Shown one piece after another: positions 49,112 to 57,853 of a stretch of 64,000 bases of DNA. The notes beneath the pieces were generated by a model. That model worked only from the letters and a program-made list of their open reading frames with translations, made no database searches and was not told the origin of the DNA. How positions within the stretch are numbered: position 1 is the first letter of the stretch; each line of letters starts with the position of its first letter. Origin of the DNA: an uncultured Oscillibacter sp. (GTDB taxonomy: Bacteria > Bacillota > Clostridia > Oscillospirales > Oscillospiraceae); contig CAJUMX010000016.1 of the NCBI GenBank assembly GCA_910587705.1, positions 1 through 64,000 on the forward strand, read 5' to 3'. Position numbers and translations under genes: made by a program.

Positions 49112-50989
49112 TTATTTCAGTCCCTCCTGCCGCTTGCTCATCCGCCAGAGAGTAGTCCGGCTAACTCCCAGCTCCCGGGCGATTTCCTGCTTGGTCTTGC
49201 CCGGCGACAAAGACGGGGGAGGCGGCGAAGGAACCGGCGGGACGAGGACAGGAGACCCGGGGACGCCGGAAAAGCTGTGCAGCTCGTTGAGGTCCTTTAC
49301 CGTCACGTCCGCCGCGTCGGACAGGACCACCAGCCGCTCGCAGATGTTGCGCAGCTCCCGGACATTGCCAGGCCAGGCGTAGCCGCACAGCAGCTCCTGG
49401 GCCTCTGGGGTGAGCTGGGGAACCTGCTTGCCAAGGCCCGCCGCCAGGATGCGGAGCTGACCTTCCATCAGGGGAATTACGTCGTCTGGCCGCTCCCGCA
49501 GGGGCGGGATGGAAATTTCCAGAGCATTGAGCCGGTAGAGGAGATCGCTGCGGAATTTCCCCAGGGCAATCTGCTCCCGGATGTTCACATTGGTGGCGGC
49601 AATGACCCGCACGTCGATGGGGATGACCGACGCGCTGCCGATGCGGCGGATTTCCTTCTCCTGGAGGACCCGCAGCAGCTTCGCCTGGAGGGCCACGGGA
49701 ATCTCCCCAATTTCATCCAGGAAGATGGTTCCCCGGTGGGCCAGCTCAAAAAGGCCCATCCGCCCCTCCCGGGACGCGCCGGAGAAGGAGCCGGGCTCAT
49801 AGCCAAATAGCTCGCTCTCCAGGAGGTTTTCCGGCAGCGTGGCGCAGTTGATGGCCACAAAGGGCTGGGACATCCGCCCGCTGGCGGAGTGGATGCTGTG
49901 GGCGAAGAGCTCCTTGCCGGTGCCGGTCTCCCCGGTGATCAGCACGTCGGAATCCGCCCGGCTGAATTTTTTGGCAATTTCCACCTTCTTCCGCATCTCC
50001 GGGTTTACGGCGATGATGCTGCGGAAGGTGTACTTGGCGGTGGGGCCCTTCCGGACCAGGCTCTTTCGAATCTGGCGCTCCTCCTGGAGAATCTTGGAGG
50101 CGGCGCTGGTGGTAATCAGAGTGCCCACGCCGGAGTCCTCGCCGGAGATAAGCTTATAGCGGACATAGTACTTCTGACTGCCAATGGTTACCAGCTTCTC
50201 CTCCCCGTCCCGGCAGGGCTCCTCTCGGTTTCCGATGAAGGTCAGCCCGGCGTCCAGGCGCTGGACAGAGCCTCCCCGCCAGCCGGGAATGAAGGCCAGG
50301 CCGTAAAGCTGGTAGGCCTGATCGTTGGCCTCCAAAATATGGCCGGTTTCATCTACTGCCATCACCGCGTCGTCGCTGTTGTCCAGGATCATGCGGATGA
50401 TGTTGGTTTTGGTCCGTTCCGTATTGATGAGCCGGGCGGCGTTCAGGGCCTCCTGGATGGCCCGCTCCAACGTGGCGGGCCGAATGTGGATATAGGTGCA
50501 GGGGAAGTCCTGCTCCCGGCAGATATTGCTGACGGTGCCGCCGCTGACAATGGCTCCCATGCCGTCCCGGCGGCAGGCCTCCACCGCCTCATAAGCGCTC
50601 TCCTCGTCCACCACGTCATAGATTTTCAGCTCCGCTCGGCAGAGCTCGCTGAGCCCTGGGAGTACGGCCTCCAGCCCCTCGTGGTGGATGCACAGGCCGA
50701 TTTTCTCCGGGTGGAAGGATTCCCGGCACTCCAGCAAAGCGGACAGAATGTCCGTCCCGTCAAAGCCCAGGTGGGTAATGTGCTTCCCGGGGTACAGCCC
50801 GCAGAGCATCCGGTAGGTGATGCCCCGGGCAATAATGACGTCGTAGTGGTTCAAGTGGTTTAAAATCTCGGGGCTTCCGAAATGGTGAATCGCATCAATG
50901 CGCACCTCGTCCGTCTGCATTTTTCGCAGCAGATCTCCAATGTAGCCCAGCTGGTCCGGGGAGGGGGCGAACACAATGACATTGACCAT
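49112..50989 (-). CDS. PrpR-like sigma-54-dependent activator
   Basis: 625 residues. An N-terminal PrpR_N-type sensor (residues 1-190: DVIIARGITYRMLCGLYPGK, IVSGGTVSNICREQDFPC), a PAS domain (about 195-300) and an AAA+ domain with Walker A GETGTGKE (353-360), sigma-54 contact loop GSFSGA (400-405) and Walker B FLDEIGE. A Pro-rich linker and a Fis-type HTH follow (TKQEIARELGVSRTTLWRMS). It activates sigma-54 RNA polymerase, most likely at 55305-55320. The contact loop departs from the canonical GAFTGA. Confidence 0.92.
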   Translation of the reverse strand: MVNVIVFAPSPDQLGYIGDLLRKMQTDEVRIDAIHHFGSPEILNHLNHYDVIIARGITYRMLCGLYPGKHITHLGFDGTDILSALLECRESFHPEKIGLCIHHEGLEAVLPGLSELCRAELKIYDVVDEESAYEAVEACRRDGMGAIVSGGTVSNICREQDFPCTYIHIRPATLERAIQEALNAARLINTERTKTNIIRMILDNSDDAVMAVDETGHILEANDQAYQLYGLAFIPGWRGGSVQRLDAGLTFIGNREEPCRDGEEKLVTIGSQKYYVRYKLISGEDSGVGTLITTSAASKILQEERQIRKSLVRKGPTAKYTFRSIIAVNPEMRKKVEIAKKFSRADSDVLITGETGTGKELFAHSIHSASGRMSQPFVAINCATLPENLLESELFGYEPGSFSGASREGRMGLFELAHRGTIFLDEIGEIPVALQAKLLRVLQEKEIRRIGSASVIPIDVRVIAATNVNIREQIALGKFRSDLLYRLNALEISIPPLRERPDDVIPLMEGQLRILAAGLGKQVPQLTPEAQELLCGYAWPGNVRELRNICERLVVLSDAADVTVKDLNELHSFSGVPGSPVLVPPVPSPPPPSLSPGKTKQEIARELGVSRTTLWRMSKRQEGLK

Positions 50990-51041
50990 AGCACTTCCCT
51001 TTCTTCACAAGGCGCAGGAGCTCTGCCGTGTCCAACGGGTC

Positions 51042-51069
51042 CAGGCGGGCCTGAAAACAGGCCCGCCTG
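51042..51069 (-). terminator. Intercistronic hairpin between tctC and the activator gene
   Basis: A perfect 12-bp stem CAGGCGGGCCTG/CAGGCCCGCCTG with an AAAA loop. There is no U-run, so it is more likely an mRNA-stability or attenuating element that lowers expression of downstream genes. Confidence 0.55.
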
Positions 51070-51079
51070 AGAGAGGGAC

Positions 51080-52120
51080 TCAGCTGATGCCGTTCTCCGC
51101 CATGTAGTCGGCTTCGTAATCCGTGACGTAGGTGGTGGCAGCCGCGGTATCCATATACTGATCCAGCAGCTGGTTGGTCTCCAGGTACTCCTTGTGCCAG
51201 GCGTCGGTGCCGGACACCTTGCCCAGGGCGTCGGACCAGAAGGCCACGGCGGCGTCGCTCATGCTGGCAGGGGCGGCCACGCCGCGCCACACGGGAACCT
51301 CCACGTTTTCATAATCGCCGATCTCGGAGAGGGTGGGGGCATCCGCCAGATTGCCGCTGTAGCGCTCGGTGGACAGAGCCAGGACGGGGTTCAGGTCGCC
51401 GGACTCCACATACTGGGAGGCGGCGGCGGGCTTGGAGATAACGAAGTCCACGTTGCCGCCCAGGGCCGCGGTGATGGCGTCGGAGGTGGAGTCGTAGGTA
51501 ATGTAGCTCATTTGCGCGTCGGTCAGGCCCACCTCGGCCAGGAGCTTGTTGTAGGTGGTGATGTCGTCTCCCTTGGAGCCGCCGATGACCACGAAGGTTC
51601 CGTTTTTGGCAGCCTCGATGGCAGCGGCAAAGTCGGTCTGGTCTCCGCCGGCCTTGGCATAGTCGGTCTTGGAGTCAGAGGCGGGGCAGGAGAAGAGCAG
51701 CTGCTTGTCCACGGCCATGATGGCCAGGATGCGGAAGTTGGCCGCCCGGTTTTTGGTGTTCTGAACCATGGGCATCAGGTCGCCGGAGTTGAAGGTCAGC
51801 AGGTTGTAGTCCGCGTCGCCCGCCTTCATGGTGGCGATTTTGTTCCGGCCCACTTCGCCCGCGCCGTCGGTTTCGTTGGAGACCACGATGGTCTGGCCGT
51901 TTACCAGTCCCTCGTTGGTCATGATCTCGCTGATTTTGCGGGAAAAGATGTCAGAGCCGCCGCCGGCGGAGGAGGTGCAGGTCCAGGTAACGGTCTTGCT
52001 GGGGGTAAAGGTGTCGGAGCCGCCGGAATTGCCGGAGCCGTCGGAGCCGGATTTTCCGCCGCAGGCCGCCAGGGCCAGGAGCATCAGAGCTGCAAGAGTC
52101 AGAGCCATCAGTTTTTTCAT
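51080..52120 (-). CDS. tctC: Tripartite tricarboxylate transporter, solute-binding lipoprotein (TctC)
   Basis: 346 residues. Lipoprotein signal (MALTLAALMLLALAACGG, lipobox LAAC) and a Gly/Ser linker, then the TctC fold (VTWTCTSSAGGGSDIFSRKI, VVSNETDGAGEVGRNKIATM, FVVIGGSKGDDITTYNKLLA, YITYDSTSDAITAALGGNVD). It captures a carboxylate outside the cell for TctAB. It is the third gene of the tctBAC block downstream of pdxA. Confidence 0.92.
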   Translation of the reverse strand: MKKLMALTLAALMLLALAACGGKSGSDGSGNSGGSDTFTPSKTVTWTCTSSAGGGSDIFSRKISEIMTNEGLVNGQTIVVSNETDGAGEVGRNKIATMKAGDADYNLLTFNSGDLMPMVQNTKNRAANFRILAIMAVDKQLLFSCPASDSKTDYAKAGGDQTDFAAAIEAAKNGTFVVIGGSKGDDITTYNKLLAEVGLTDAQMSYITYDSTSDAITAALGGNVDFVISKPAAASQYVESGDLNPVLALSTERYSGNLADAPTLSEIGDYENVEVPVWRGVAAPASMSDAAVAFWSDALGKVSGTDAWHKEYLETNQLLDQYMDTAAATTYVTDYEADYMAENGIS

Positions 52121-52184
52121 AGTACGTTCTCCTTCTTTTCAATTATATTTCCATTGGGATTGGAAATCAAACAAATTTGGGGCG

Positions 52185-53711
52185 TTATACCGGGGTTTTA
52201 TTTTTCGCGCCCAGCTTTTTGCGGACGGCCTTTACCGTCGGAGTCAGAATCAGCACCAGGAACACCGCCAGAAGCACCAGCTTCAGGGGGGAGTCGGCAA
52301 AGATATTGAGACTGCCCCGGGAGGCGATAAACGCCTTGCGCATGTTCTCCTCCAGCATGGGAGCCAGCACAAAGGCCAGCAGCATGGGGGCCGTGGGGAA
52401 GCCGTTTTTGTCCAGCAGATAGCCCACGATGCCGGAGACAAACATGACGATGACGCCGTACATGGAGTTGGATGTGGAGTAGGCGCCCACGATGCACACG
52501 CAGGTGATAATGGGGATCATGTATTTCACGGGAACGCTAAGGATTTTGATGAGGAACGGGATCACCAGGATCGCCACTAGAAGCGTGAAAATGTTGGCCA
52601 CGTACATGGAGGAGATCAGGCCCCAGCAGAAATCAGGATTCGTGTCGAACAGCAGGGGACCGGGGTTCAAGCCCCACATCATCAGTCCGCCCAGCAGCAC
52701 CGCTCCGGTACCGGAGCCGGGAATACCCAGGGCCAGCAGGGGAGCAAACGCGCCTGCCGCCGCCGCATTGTTGGCCGCCTCAGAGGCGGCAATGCCCTCG
52801 ATGGCGCCGGTGCCCATGGGTTCTTCGCTCTTGAACTTTTTCTGCATGGCGTAGCCCACCATGGAGCCCGTCGTCGCGCCGGAGCCGGGCAGTACGCCCA
52901 CGAAGGTGCCCACAAAGCCGGAGCGGAGGGTGGGAGGTAGCATGCGCCTAAGGTCATGTCCGGTGGGCATGGACTCCTTGATGGAGAGCTTTTGCTTGCT
53001 GTCGTCGCTGGCCCGCTTTTCCTCGTCGGCCTCCCGCTCGTTGATGAGCTTGATGACCTGGGCAAAGCCTACGCAACCGATGATAAAGGGGGTGAAGGGG
53101 ATGCCGCCCAGCAGGTACATGTTGCCAAACTCATACCGAGGCGCACCGGAGAGGGTGTCCATGCCGATGGAGGCCACCAGGATACCCAGCATCGTGATGA
53201 CGATGCCTTTGATGGGGTTTTCCCCGATCAGCCAGCTGATGGAGGTCATGGCAATCAGCAGGATGATGGTCATTTCCGCATAGCCGAACATGAGGCCGAT
53301 GGTAGCCAGTCCGGAGGCGGTAAGCGTCAAAATCAGGATACCAATAGTGCCGCCAATGAAGCTAGCCAGGTTGGCCGTCATCAGGGCTTGTCCGGGGCGG
53401 CCCTTCCGGGCCATGGGATAGCCGTCTAGGGCGGTGGTGATGGCCGGGGAGTCGCCGGGGATGTTCAGCAGGATGGCACTGAAGGAGCCGCCGTACATAT
53501 TGGCATAGTACAGGGCACCCAGCATGATGATGGCGGTGGTGGGGTTGAACTTGTAGGTCAGGGGCAGCAGCAGAGCACAGCCCGCCAGAGAGCCGATGCC
53601 CGGCATGGCGCCCACTACCAGGCCCAAAACCGCGCCCAGAAGGCACACGCCGATGTTCTCAGGAGCCAGGGCCACCTGGAAGCCGGCCAGCAGAGAGGCA
53701 AAGTTTTCCAT
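52185..53711 (-). CDS. tctA: Tripartite tricarboxylate transporter, large permease (TctA)
   Basis: 508 residues, about 12 helices. Hallmarks: GAMPGIGSLAGCALLLPLTY, YANMYGGSFSAILLNIPGDS, then GVLPGSGATTGSMVGYAMQK and GIAASEAANNAAAAGAFAPL with LGIPGSGTGAVLLGG. Na+-coupled carboxylate import with TctB and TctC. Confidence 0.95.
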   Translation of the reverse strand: MENFASLLAGFQVALAPENIGVCLLGAVLGLVVGAMPGIGSLAGCALLLPLTYKFNPTTAIIMLGALYYANMYGGSFSAILLNIPGDSPAITTALDGYPMARKGRPGQALMTANLASFIGGTIGILILTLTASGLATIGLMFGYAEMTIILLIAMTSISWLIGENPIKGIVITMLGILVASIGMDTLSGAPRYEFGNMYLLGGIPFTPFIIGCVGFAQVIKLINEREADEEKRASDDSKQKLSIKESMPTGHDLRRMLPPTLRSGFVGTFVGVLPGSGATTGSMVGYAMQKKFKSEEPMGTGAIEGIAASEAANNAAAAGAFAPLLALGIPGSGTGAVLLGGLMMWGLNPGPLLFDTNPDFCWGLISSMYVANIFTLLVAILVIPFLIKILSVPVKYMIPIITCVCIVGAYSTSNSMYGVIVMFVSGIVGYLLDKNGFPTAPMLLAFVLAPMLEENMRKAFIASRGSLNIFADSPLKLVLLAVFLVLILTPTVKAVRKKLGAKNKTPV

Positions 53712-53729
53712 ATTCCAACGTCCCTCCCT

Positions 53730-54188
53730 TTACAGAATCATGTCCAGCAGCAGACCCATGGGGAAGCGGATCTGGAGCCAGAAGGTGAATACCCCCAGGA
53801 TGATGGCGGCCATGATCAGCTCGATGATCACAATGACCTTCCAAGAGGCGTGCTCCACAAATTTCAGCCAGAGGAAAATGTAGATCAGGCAGCTGGGCAC
53901 CAGCCCGATGATGAAGGTGCAGAGGATGATGCCCGCCGCGCCTAACATGACCATCAGCTCATTGCGGTTGTATTGGACCGTTTCGCTGTCTTTGTCCCGG
54001 GCGATCTGGAGGAAGCAGGCAATGCTGGAAGCCAGCAGCACCACGGCGATGATGATGGGGAAAAAGCCGGGGGTAGGCTGGCCCTTCCAGAAGCCATAGT
54101 CCTTTAGACCCACAATGATGAACACCAGGGAAACGACGATGGTGGCCAGGGGAATGACGGTCCGCAGGTTGAATCTTTTTTTCTCCAA
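53730..54188 (-). CDS. tctB: Tripartite tricarboxylate transporter, small permease (TctB)
   Basis: About 152 residues with four membrane helices (TVIPLATIVVSLVFIIVGLK, FFPIIIAVVLLASSIACFL, VMLGAAGIILCTFIIGLVP, VIIELIMAAIILGVFTFWL). I place the start at TTG 54188 because AAAGGAG lies 11 nt upstream. An in-frame TTG at 54209 would put the ribosome site inside the gene. Confidence 0.85.
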   Translation of the reverse strand: MEKKRFNLRTVIPLATIVVSLVFIIVGLKDYGFWKGQPTPGFFPIIIAVVLLASSIACFLQIARDKDSETVQYNRNELMVMLGAAGIILCTFIIGLVPSCLIYIFLWLKFVEHASWKVIVIIELIMAAIILGVFTFWLQIRFPMGLLLDMIL

Positions 54189-54214
54189 AACGATTCGCTC
54201 TCCTTTCAACGGCC

Positions 54215-55228
54215 TTAGCCGAAGGTTTTGCCGCGCTTCGCCAGGGCCATCTTCGCGGTGGTGCGGACGGCCCGCTCAAAGGAATCGGTGGTAACGCTGG
54301 CCTTGCCCACCTTGTCAAAGGCGGTTCCGTGGGCGCAGGTGGCGATGGGATAGGGCTGGCCGCCGGCCACGGTGATGCACCGCTGGAAGCCCACCAGCTT
54401 CAAGGCGATCTGCCCCTGGTCGTGGTACATGGTGACCACCACGTCAAAGTCCCCCGCCAGGGCACTGATGAAGAGGGTGTCGGCGGAATAGGGGCCGGTG
54501 ACGTTCCAGCCGGTCTCCTTCACCACCTTTTCAATGGTGGGGCCGATGACGTCCACTTCCTCCCGCCCGCAGAGGCCGAACTCCCCGCAGTGGGGATTCA
54601 GGGCGGCCACGGCAATGCGGGGCTTGTGGCCCAGGCTCTCGCCAGTGATCTCACCCAGCTCGATGGCCTCCCGGAGGGTGGTCTCTGTGAGGTTGGCGCT
54701 GACCTCGCTGATAGGAATATGGCTGGTGGCCCGGACGGTCATGAGATCGTCCATCATGTTGACCTCACAGAAGGGGGTGGTGAGGTTGAATGCGTGGGCA
54801 AGATAGGTGTGCTCGCTCTCGTCATGGAGCCCGGCCATCTTCATGGCGCCCTTGTGGAAGGGCCCGAAGATGAAGCCCTCGATTTTCCCGGCCTTGCAGA
54901 GCTCAATGCCAGTGTCCAGCTGCTTGAGATCGCTGGCGCCGCAGTAGGCGTTGGCTTCCCCATAGACCACCTGGGCCGGGTCCTGATCCTCCAGGTCCAG
55001 CACGGGAAAGCCCTTCGTCCAGTCACACTCGCTGAGGTCCTTGATCACGTAGTGGGGCACGTCACCGCCCACGACCTTCAAGCCGTGCTCGAACATGCGC
55101 AGGTCTCCAATGATGACGGGGCGGCAGTAGTCCTTGTAGTAGTCCCGCAGGGCCAACATGGCCACCAGCTCCGGGCCGACGCCGGCGGAGTTTCCCAGAA
55201 GGACGCCGAGGATAGGCTTTTCACTCAT
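54215..55228 (-). CDS. PdxA-family 4-phospho-hydroxyacid dehydrogenase
   Basis: 337 residues. LLGNSAGVGPELVAMLALRD, metal-binding His in FGPFHKGAMKM, NPHCGEFGLCG and TMYHDQGQIALK, and ADTLFISALAGDFD. These are the PdxA residues for NAD-dependent oxidation of a 4-phospho-3-hydroxy acid with decarboxylation. Catabolic PdxA2 types act on threonate/erythronate 4-phosphates after a DUF1537 kinase, which is not in this window. As the first gene after the sigma-54 promoter, coupled to tctBAC, it is more likely catabolic than for vitamin B6. Confidence 0.88.
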   Translation of the reverse strand: MSEKPILGVLLGNSAGVGPELVAMLALRDYYKDYCRPVIIGDLRMFEHGLKVVGGDVPHYVIKDLSECDWTKGFPVLDLEDQDPAQVVYGEANAYCGASDLKQLDTGIELCKAGKIEGFIFGPFHKGAMKMAGLHDESEHTYLAHAFNLTTPFCEVNMMDDLMTVRATSHIPISEVSANLTETTLREAIELGEITGESLGHKPRIAVAALNPHCGEFGLCGREEVDVIGPTIEKVVKETGWNVTGPYSADTLFISALAGDFDVVVTMYHDQGQIALKLVGFQRCITVAGGQPYPIATCAHGTAFDKVGKASVTTDSFERAVRTTAKMALAKRGKTFG

Positions 55229-55304
55229 AAATCATACCTCCACAAATCACCTTTTATCCGCGAAATCCGTCCGATTTCCGCGAACTTGCTTCGGCTAGTT
55301 ATAT

Positions 55305-55320
55305 AGCAAATTTCGTGCCA
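55305..55320 (-). promoter_or_regulatory. Consensus sigma-54 (-24/-12) promoter
   Basis: TGGCAC-GAAAT-TTGCT on the minus strand, a perfect match to TGGCAC-N5-TTGCW, 77 bp upstream of the pdxA-like start. It links the pdxA-tctBAC operon to the PrpR-like activator encoded downstream. Confidence 0.9.
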
Positions 55321-55495
55321 AAATTGCATTTCCACCGCCGCGCGGAACAGAAGAAGGGCCTTTTTGTGAATTGTGCGTGAATTGATTGTTATAATTTGAG
55401 CAAAGTCACCAGTAAAAAAGCAACAAGCAGGACCATGGTTTTACTAGAAATTCCAGGTAAATTATACAGTACTTCCAGTCATATGAAAAATACGA

Positions 55496-55574
55496 AACAC
55501 TTTTCGAAACATTTGAAACATTACGTTTCAAATGTTTCGCCAGAAACACACCGCCAACGTTTCATGAAACGTCA
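55496..55574. promoter_or_regulatory. Upstream activator palindromes
   Basis: CGAAACATTTGAAA (55507-55520) and TTTCAAATGTTTCG (55528-55541) form an inverted repeat. ACGTTTCATGAAACGT (55559-55574) is a perfect 16-bp palindrome, and further GAAAC half sites lie at 55496 and 55545. They sit 185-270 bp upstream of the -24/-12 box, the usual distance for enhancer sites bound by the sigma-54 activator. Confidence 0.75.
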
Positions 55575-55602
55575 AAAAAACCGCCCGAAGCGGGCGGTTT
55601 CT
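55575..55602 (-). terminator. Terminator for leftward transcripts
   Basis: AACCGCCCG-AAG-CGGGCGGTT, followed on the minus strand by a T-run of seven. It ends the transcript of the small ORF and the iol genes before the sigma-54 operon. Confidence 0.85.
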
Positions 55603-55722
55603 CTGATGGGCAAAAAAGCCGCGTCTCCATCCCCGTCAGGGGAACCCAGTCAACGGCGGCAGGAGGGGCGAGGAAGGCCAAGCCTCACGGCGCATACGCC
55701 CCTTGTTCCACAGCATGTTTCC

Positions 55723-55818
55723 TTAGTGATGGTTCTCTACGGCTTTCAGCTCCTGCCGCATGCGGTTTAGCTCGTTATAGTGAAGATTCACCAGACCTTG
55801 AAACAGTTTACGAAACAT
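55723..55818 (-). CDS. Possible 31-residue small protein
   Basis: ATG 55818 follows GAAAGGAAG. The product MFRKLFQGLVNLHYNELNRM and on to RQELKAVENHH is a single amphipathic helix. It has its own upstream spacer (55819-56003) and a terminator 120 bp downstream (55575-55602). No family recognised. It could be a genuine small protein or chance. Confidence 0.4.
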   Translation of the reverse strand: MFRKLFQGLVNLHYNELNRMRQELKAVENHH

Positions 55819-56003
55819 CAATCTCACTTCTTCCTTTCTTTGCGTGTACCACAAGGATAGCACTTTTTCAGAAGAAGTCCAGAGAGAAAATCACGGTTTC
55901 TCCCGGTAAAGGCCTTTTTTATTTGTGCGTTTCGTACATGGTGTTGGAATATTTTTTATGCAATGTTTACAAGTTCCTGTTTGGCGCTTCCTGGGTGAAT
56001 CCG

Positions 56004-56783
56004 TCAGACCTCATGGAGCCAGGTATACCGCTCATCCTCACAGCGGTCGGTCTGGAGCCAGGGATTGCCTTCTAGGTGCCGAATCATCCAGGTGGTGTAC
56101 ATCTGAAAGCCCGGGGCCACGGCCTGGGGGTGCAGGGCCCCGCCGGGGATGGCAGAAAAGCTATGGTCCACGCTTTTGAAAACCTCATCTCCCACAAAGC
56201 TGGCTCCAAAACCCTCAGGCCGGTCGAAGAGGAAAAAGTAGGTCTCCGGCTGGGGATGCCGGTGGGGAAGATAGCCAGACCAGTTGCCCCGGTCGTTCAG
56301 CACCTCCCCCAGGACCATGTTGGAGTCCGGGCAGATGTTGTGGTCGAAAATGGTGTTGACCCGCCGCTGGGCCACGCCGCCAAATTTGCCTACGCAGGAG
56401 TACTTCCAGGGTGCATCCTCCGGGCGGTACAGGCGGCTGGGGAAGCTCTTTTCATTTCTGGTGCACTGAACCAGAAGCTCAGTCTCCCTCTCCGCCGCAA
56501 CGGCAATCTCCACACCGCTGGAGGCGTGGACGCACCAGGGGCCTTCTGTAAAGACGTTCCGGCGGGAGGCCTCCACCCGCTGGGTCTCCCAGGTGTAGAC
56601 AGCCTTTCCGCTGAGAAGCAGGACGGCAATTTCCTCCCCCACCCGGCGGAAGGTCCGGGTCTCCCCAGCCTTCATCCGATAGACCCGCACGTCCATCAGC
56701 ATGGCGGCGTAGTCCCCGGTATAGGTGGTGAGCACCATCTCGCCGGAGGGGTCGAACCTGGGATAGCCAAATACCTTACTCAT
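56004..56783 (-). CDS. iolB: 5-deoxy-glucuronate isomerase
   Basis: 259 residues with two cupin barrels. The C-terminal one carries GYLPHRHPQPETYFFLFDRP with its metal-binding His/Glu set and a later HPQAVAPGFQMYTTW. It converts 5-deoxy-glucuronate to 2-deoxy-5-keto-gluconate in myo-inositol breakdown. It is the last gene of a minus-strand group of four iol-type genes. Confidence 0.9.
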   Translation of the reverse strand: MSKVFGYPRFDPSGEMVLTTYTGDYAAMLMDVRVYRMKAGETRTFRRVGEEIAVLLLSGKAVYTWETQRVEASRRNVFTEGPWCVHASSGVEIAVAAERETELLVQCTRNEKSFPSRLYRPEDAPWKYSCVGKFGGVAQRRVNTIFDHNICPDSNMVLGEVLNDRGNWSGYLPHRHPQPETYFFLFDRPEGFGASFVGDEVFKSVDHSFSAIPGGALHPQAVAPGFQMYTTWMIRHLEGNPWLQTDRCEDERYTWLHEV

Positions 56784-56864
56784 ATTCTCGCTCCTTTTTA
56801 AATGGAATATGCCAACGGCCCCGGCGGTGCCGGGGCCGTTCTGGCGGCGGTGCAGTCTGCCTGC

Positions 56865-57725
56865 TTACCAGTATTTCTCCACGTGGGCCCGGGTAACCTC
56901 GGCGGCTTTCCGGATGTTCTCCTCGCTGGAGAGCTTGTAGTAGTCGGGGCGGAACACCTCGATGGTGCAGACATCCCCGTCAAAGCCAATCTTTTTCAGG
57001 GTGTCGGCAAAGCGCTTGTGATCCAGGCAGTCTCCCGGCTCGCCGGGCCAGAGGCGCTTTTCGTCGTTGTTGTAGGACGCGCCGCAGGGCATGTTCTCCG
57101 TGCCGTTCAGGTGCCAGACGAAGATTTTCTTGCCGTCGGCCTTTTCCAGGGCGTCCCAGCCAGAGGCCATGGCGTTAAAATGGAACTGGTCCAGGGTCAC
57201 GCCCACCAGGGGGGAGTCCACCGCCTTCACGATGTCGTAGGCGTACTCAAAGCGGTTGATGGACATGGTGGGCGCGCCGCAGAATTCCAAGGACAGCTTG
57301 ATGCCGTAGGGCTCCACCTTCTTGACCATCTCTTTCAGCACCGCCACAGCGTCGGCCTTGATCTCGTCCACGGTGGCGTGGACCGTCAGGTCCATGGAGG
57401 GCACCACGACGATCATCTTGCAGCCCAGAATCTGGCAGCGGCGGATGATCTCGTCCAGCTGGGCCATCACGGCGTCCTTCTCCGCCTGGGTCTGCTTCAT
57501 GTTGAAGAAGATCAAAGCATTGTAGGACAGCATTTTCAGCTTGTGGCTCTTGAAGAAGTCTCCCAGCTGCTCCAGGGTGTACTTCCCGGCGGCCAGCTCC
57601 CGGTCCAGGCACTCGGACTGGACGTCGATGTAGTCAAAGCCGTACTTCTCGCACAGGGACAGGTCCTCTAGTACAGAATGGTTCTCGCAAAAGCGGTTGC
57701 AGCCTTCGTTGAATCCAATTTTCAT
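56865..57725 (-). CDS. Sugar phosphate isomerase/epimerase (inosose-type TIM barrel)
   Basis: 286 residues of the AP-endonuclease-2/xylose-isomerase-like barrel: GFNEGCNRFCENHSVLEDLS, MIVVVPSMDLTVHATVDEIK, LSLEFCGAPTMSINRFEYAY, GVTLDQFHFNAMASGWDALE, VWHLNGTENMPCGASYN, CTIEVFRPDYYKLS. Glu/Asp/His residues for a divalent metal are present. In this locus it would be an inosose isomerase or dehydratase (IolI- or IolE-like); which of the two cannot be decided. Confidence 0.82.
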   Translation of the reverse strand: MKIGFNEGCNRFCENHSVLEDLSLCEKYGFDYIDVQSECLDRELAAGKYTLEQLGDFFKSHKLKMLSYNALIFFNMKQTQAEKDAVMAQLDEIIRRCQILGCKMIVVVPSMDLTVHATVDEIKADAVAVLKEMVKKVEPYGIKLSLEFCGAPTMSINRFEYAYDIVKAVDSPLVGVTLDQFHFNAMASGWDALEKADGKKIFVWHLNGTENMPCGASYNNDEKRLWPGEPGDCLDHKRFADTLKKIGFDGDVCTIEVFRPDYYKLSSEENIRKAAEVTRAHVEKYW

Positions 57726-57784
57726 GGTGTGATCCTCCTTGTTCTCCTTATATTATATAGGGGACACCTCGATTTTTCAAGGGG

Positions 57785-57820
57785 GCGAAACGCCCAGCCG
57801 CTGTCGATTGGGCGTTTCGC
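57785..57820 (-). other. Intergenic hairpin between the two TIM-barrel genes
   Basis: GCGAAACGCCCA (57785-57796) pairs perfectly with TGGGCGTTTCGC (57809-57820). No U-run follows, so it may be a processing or stability element within the iol transcript. Confidence 0.5.
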
Positions 57821-57853
57821 AGGGAAAAGAAGTATGGTAAACGGTTTCCCGCA

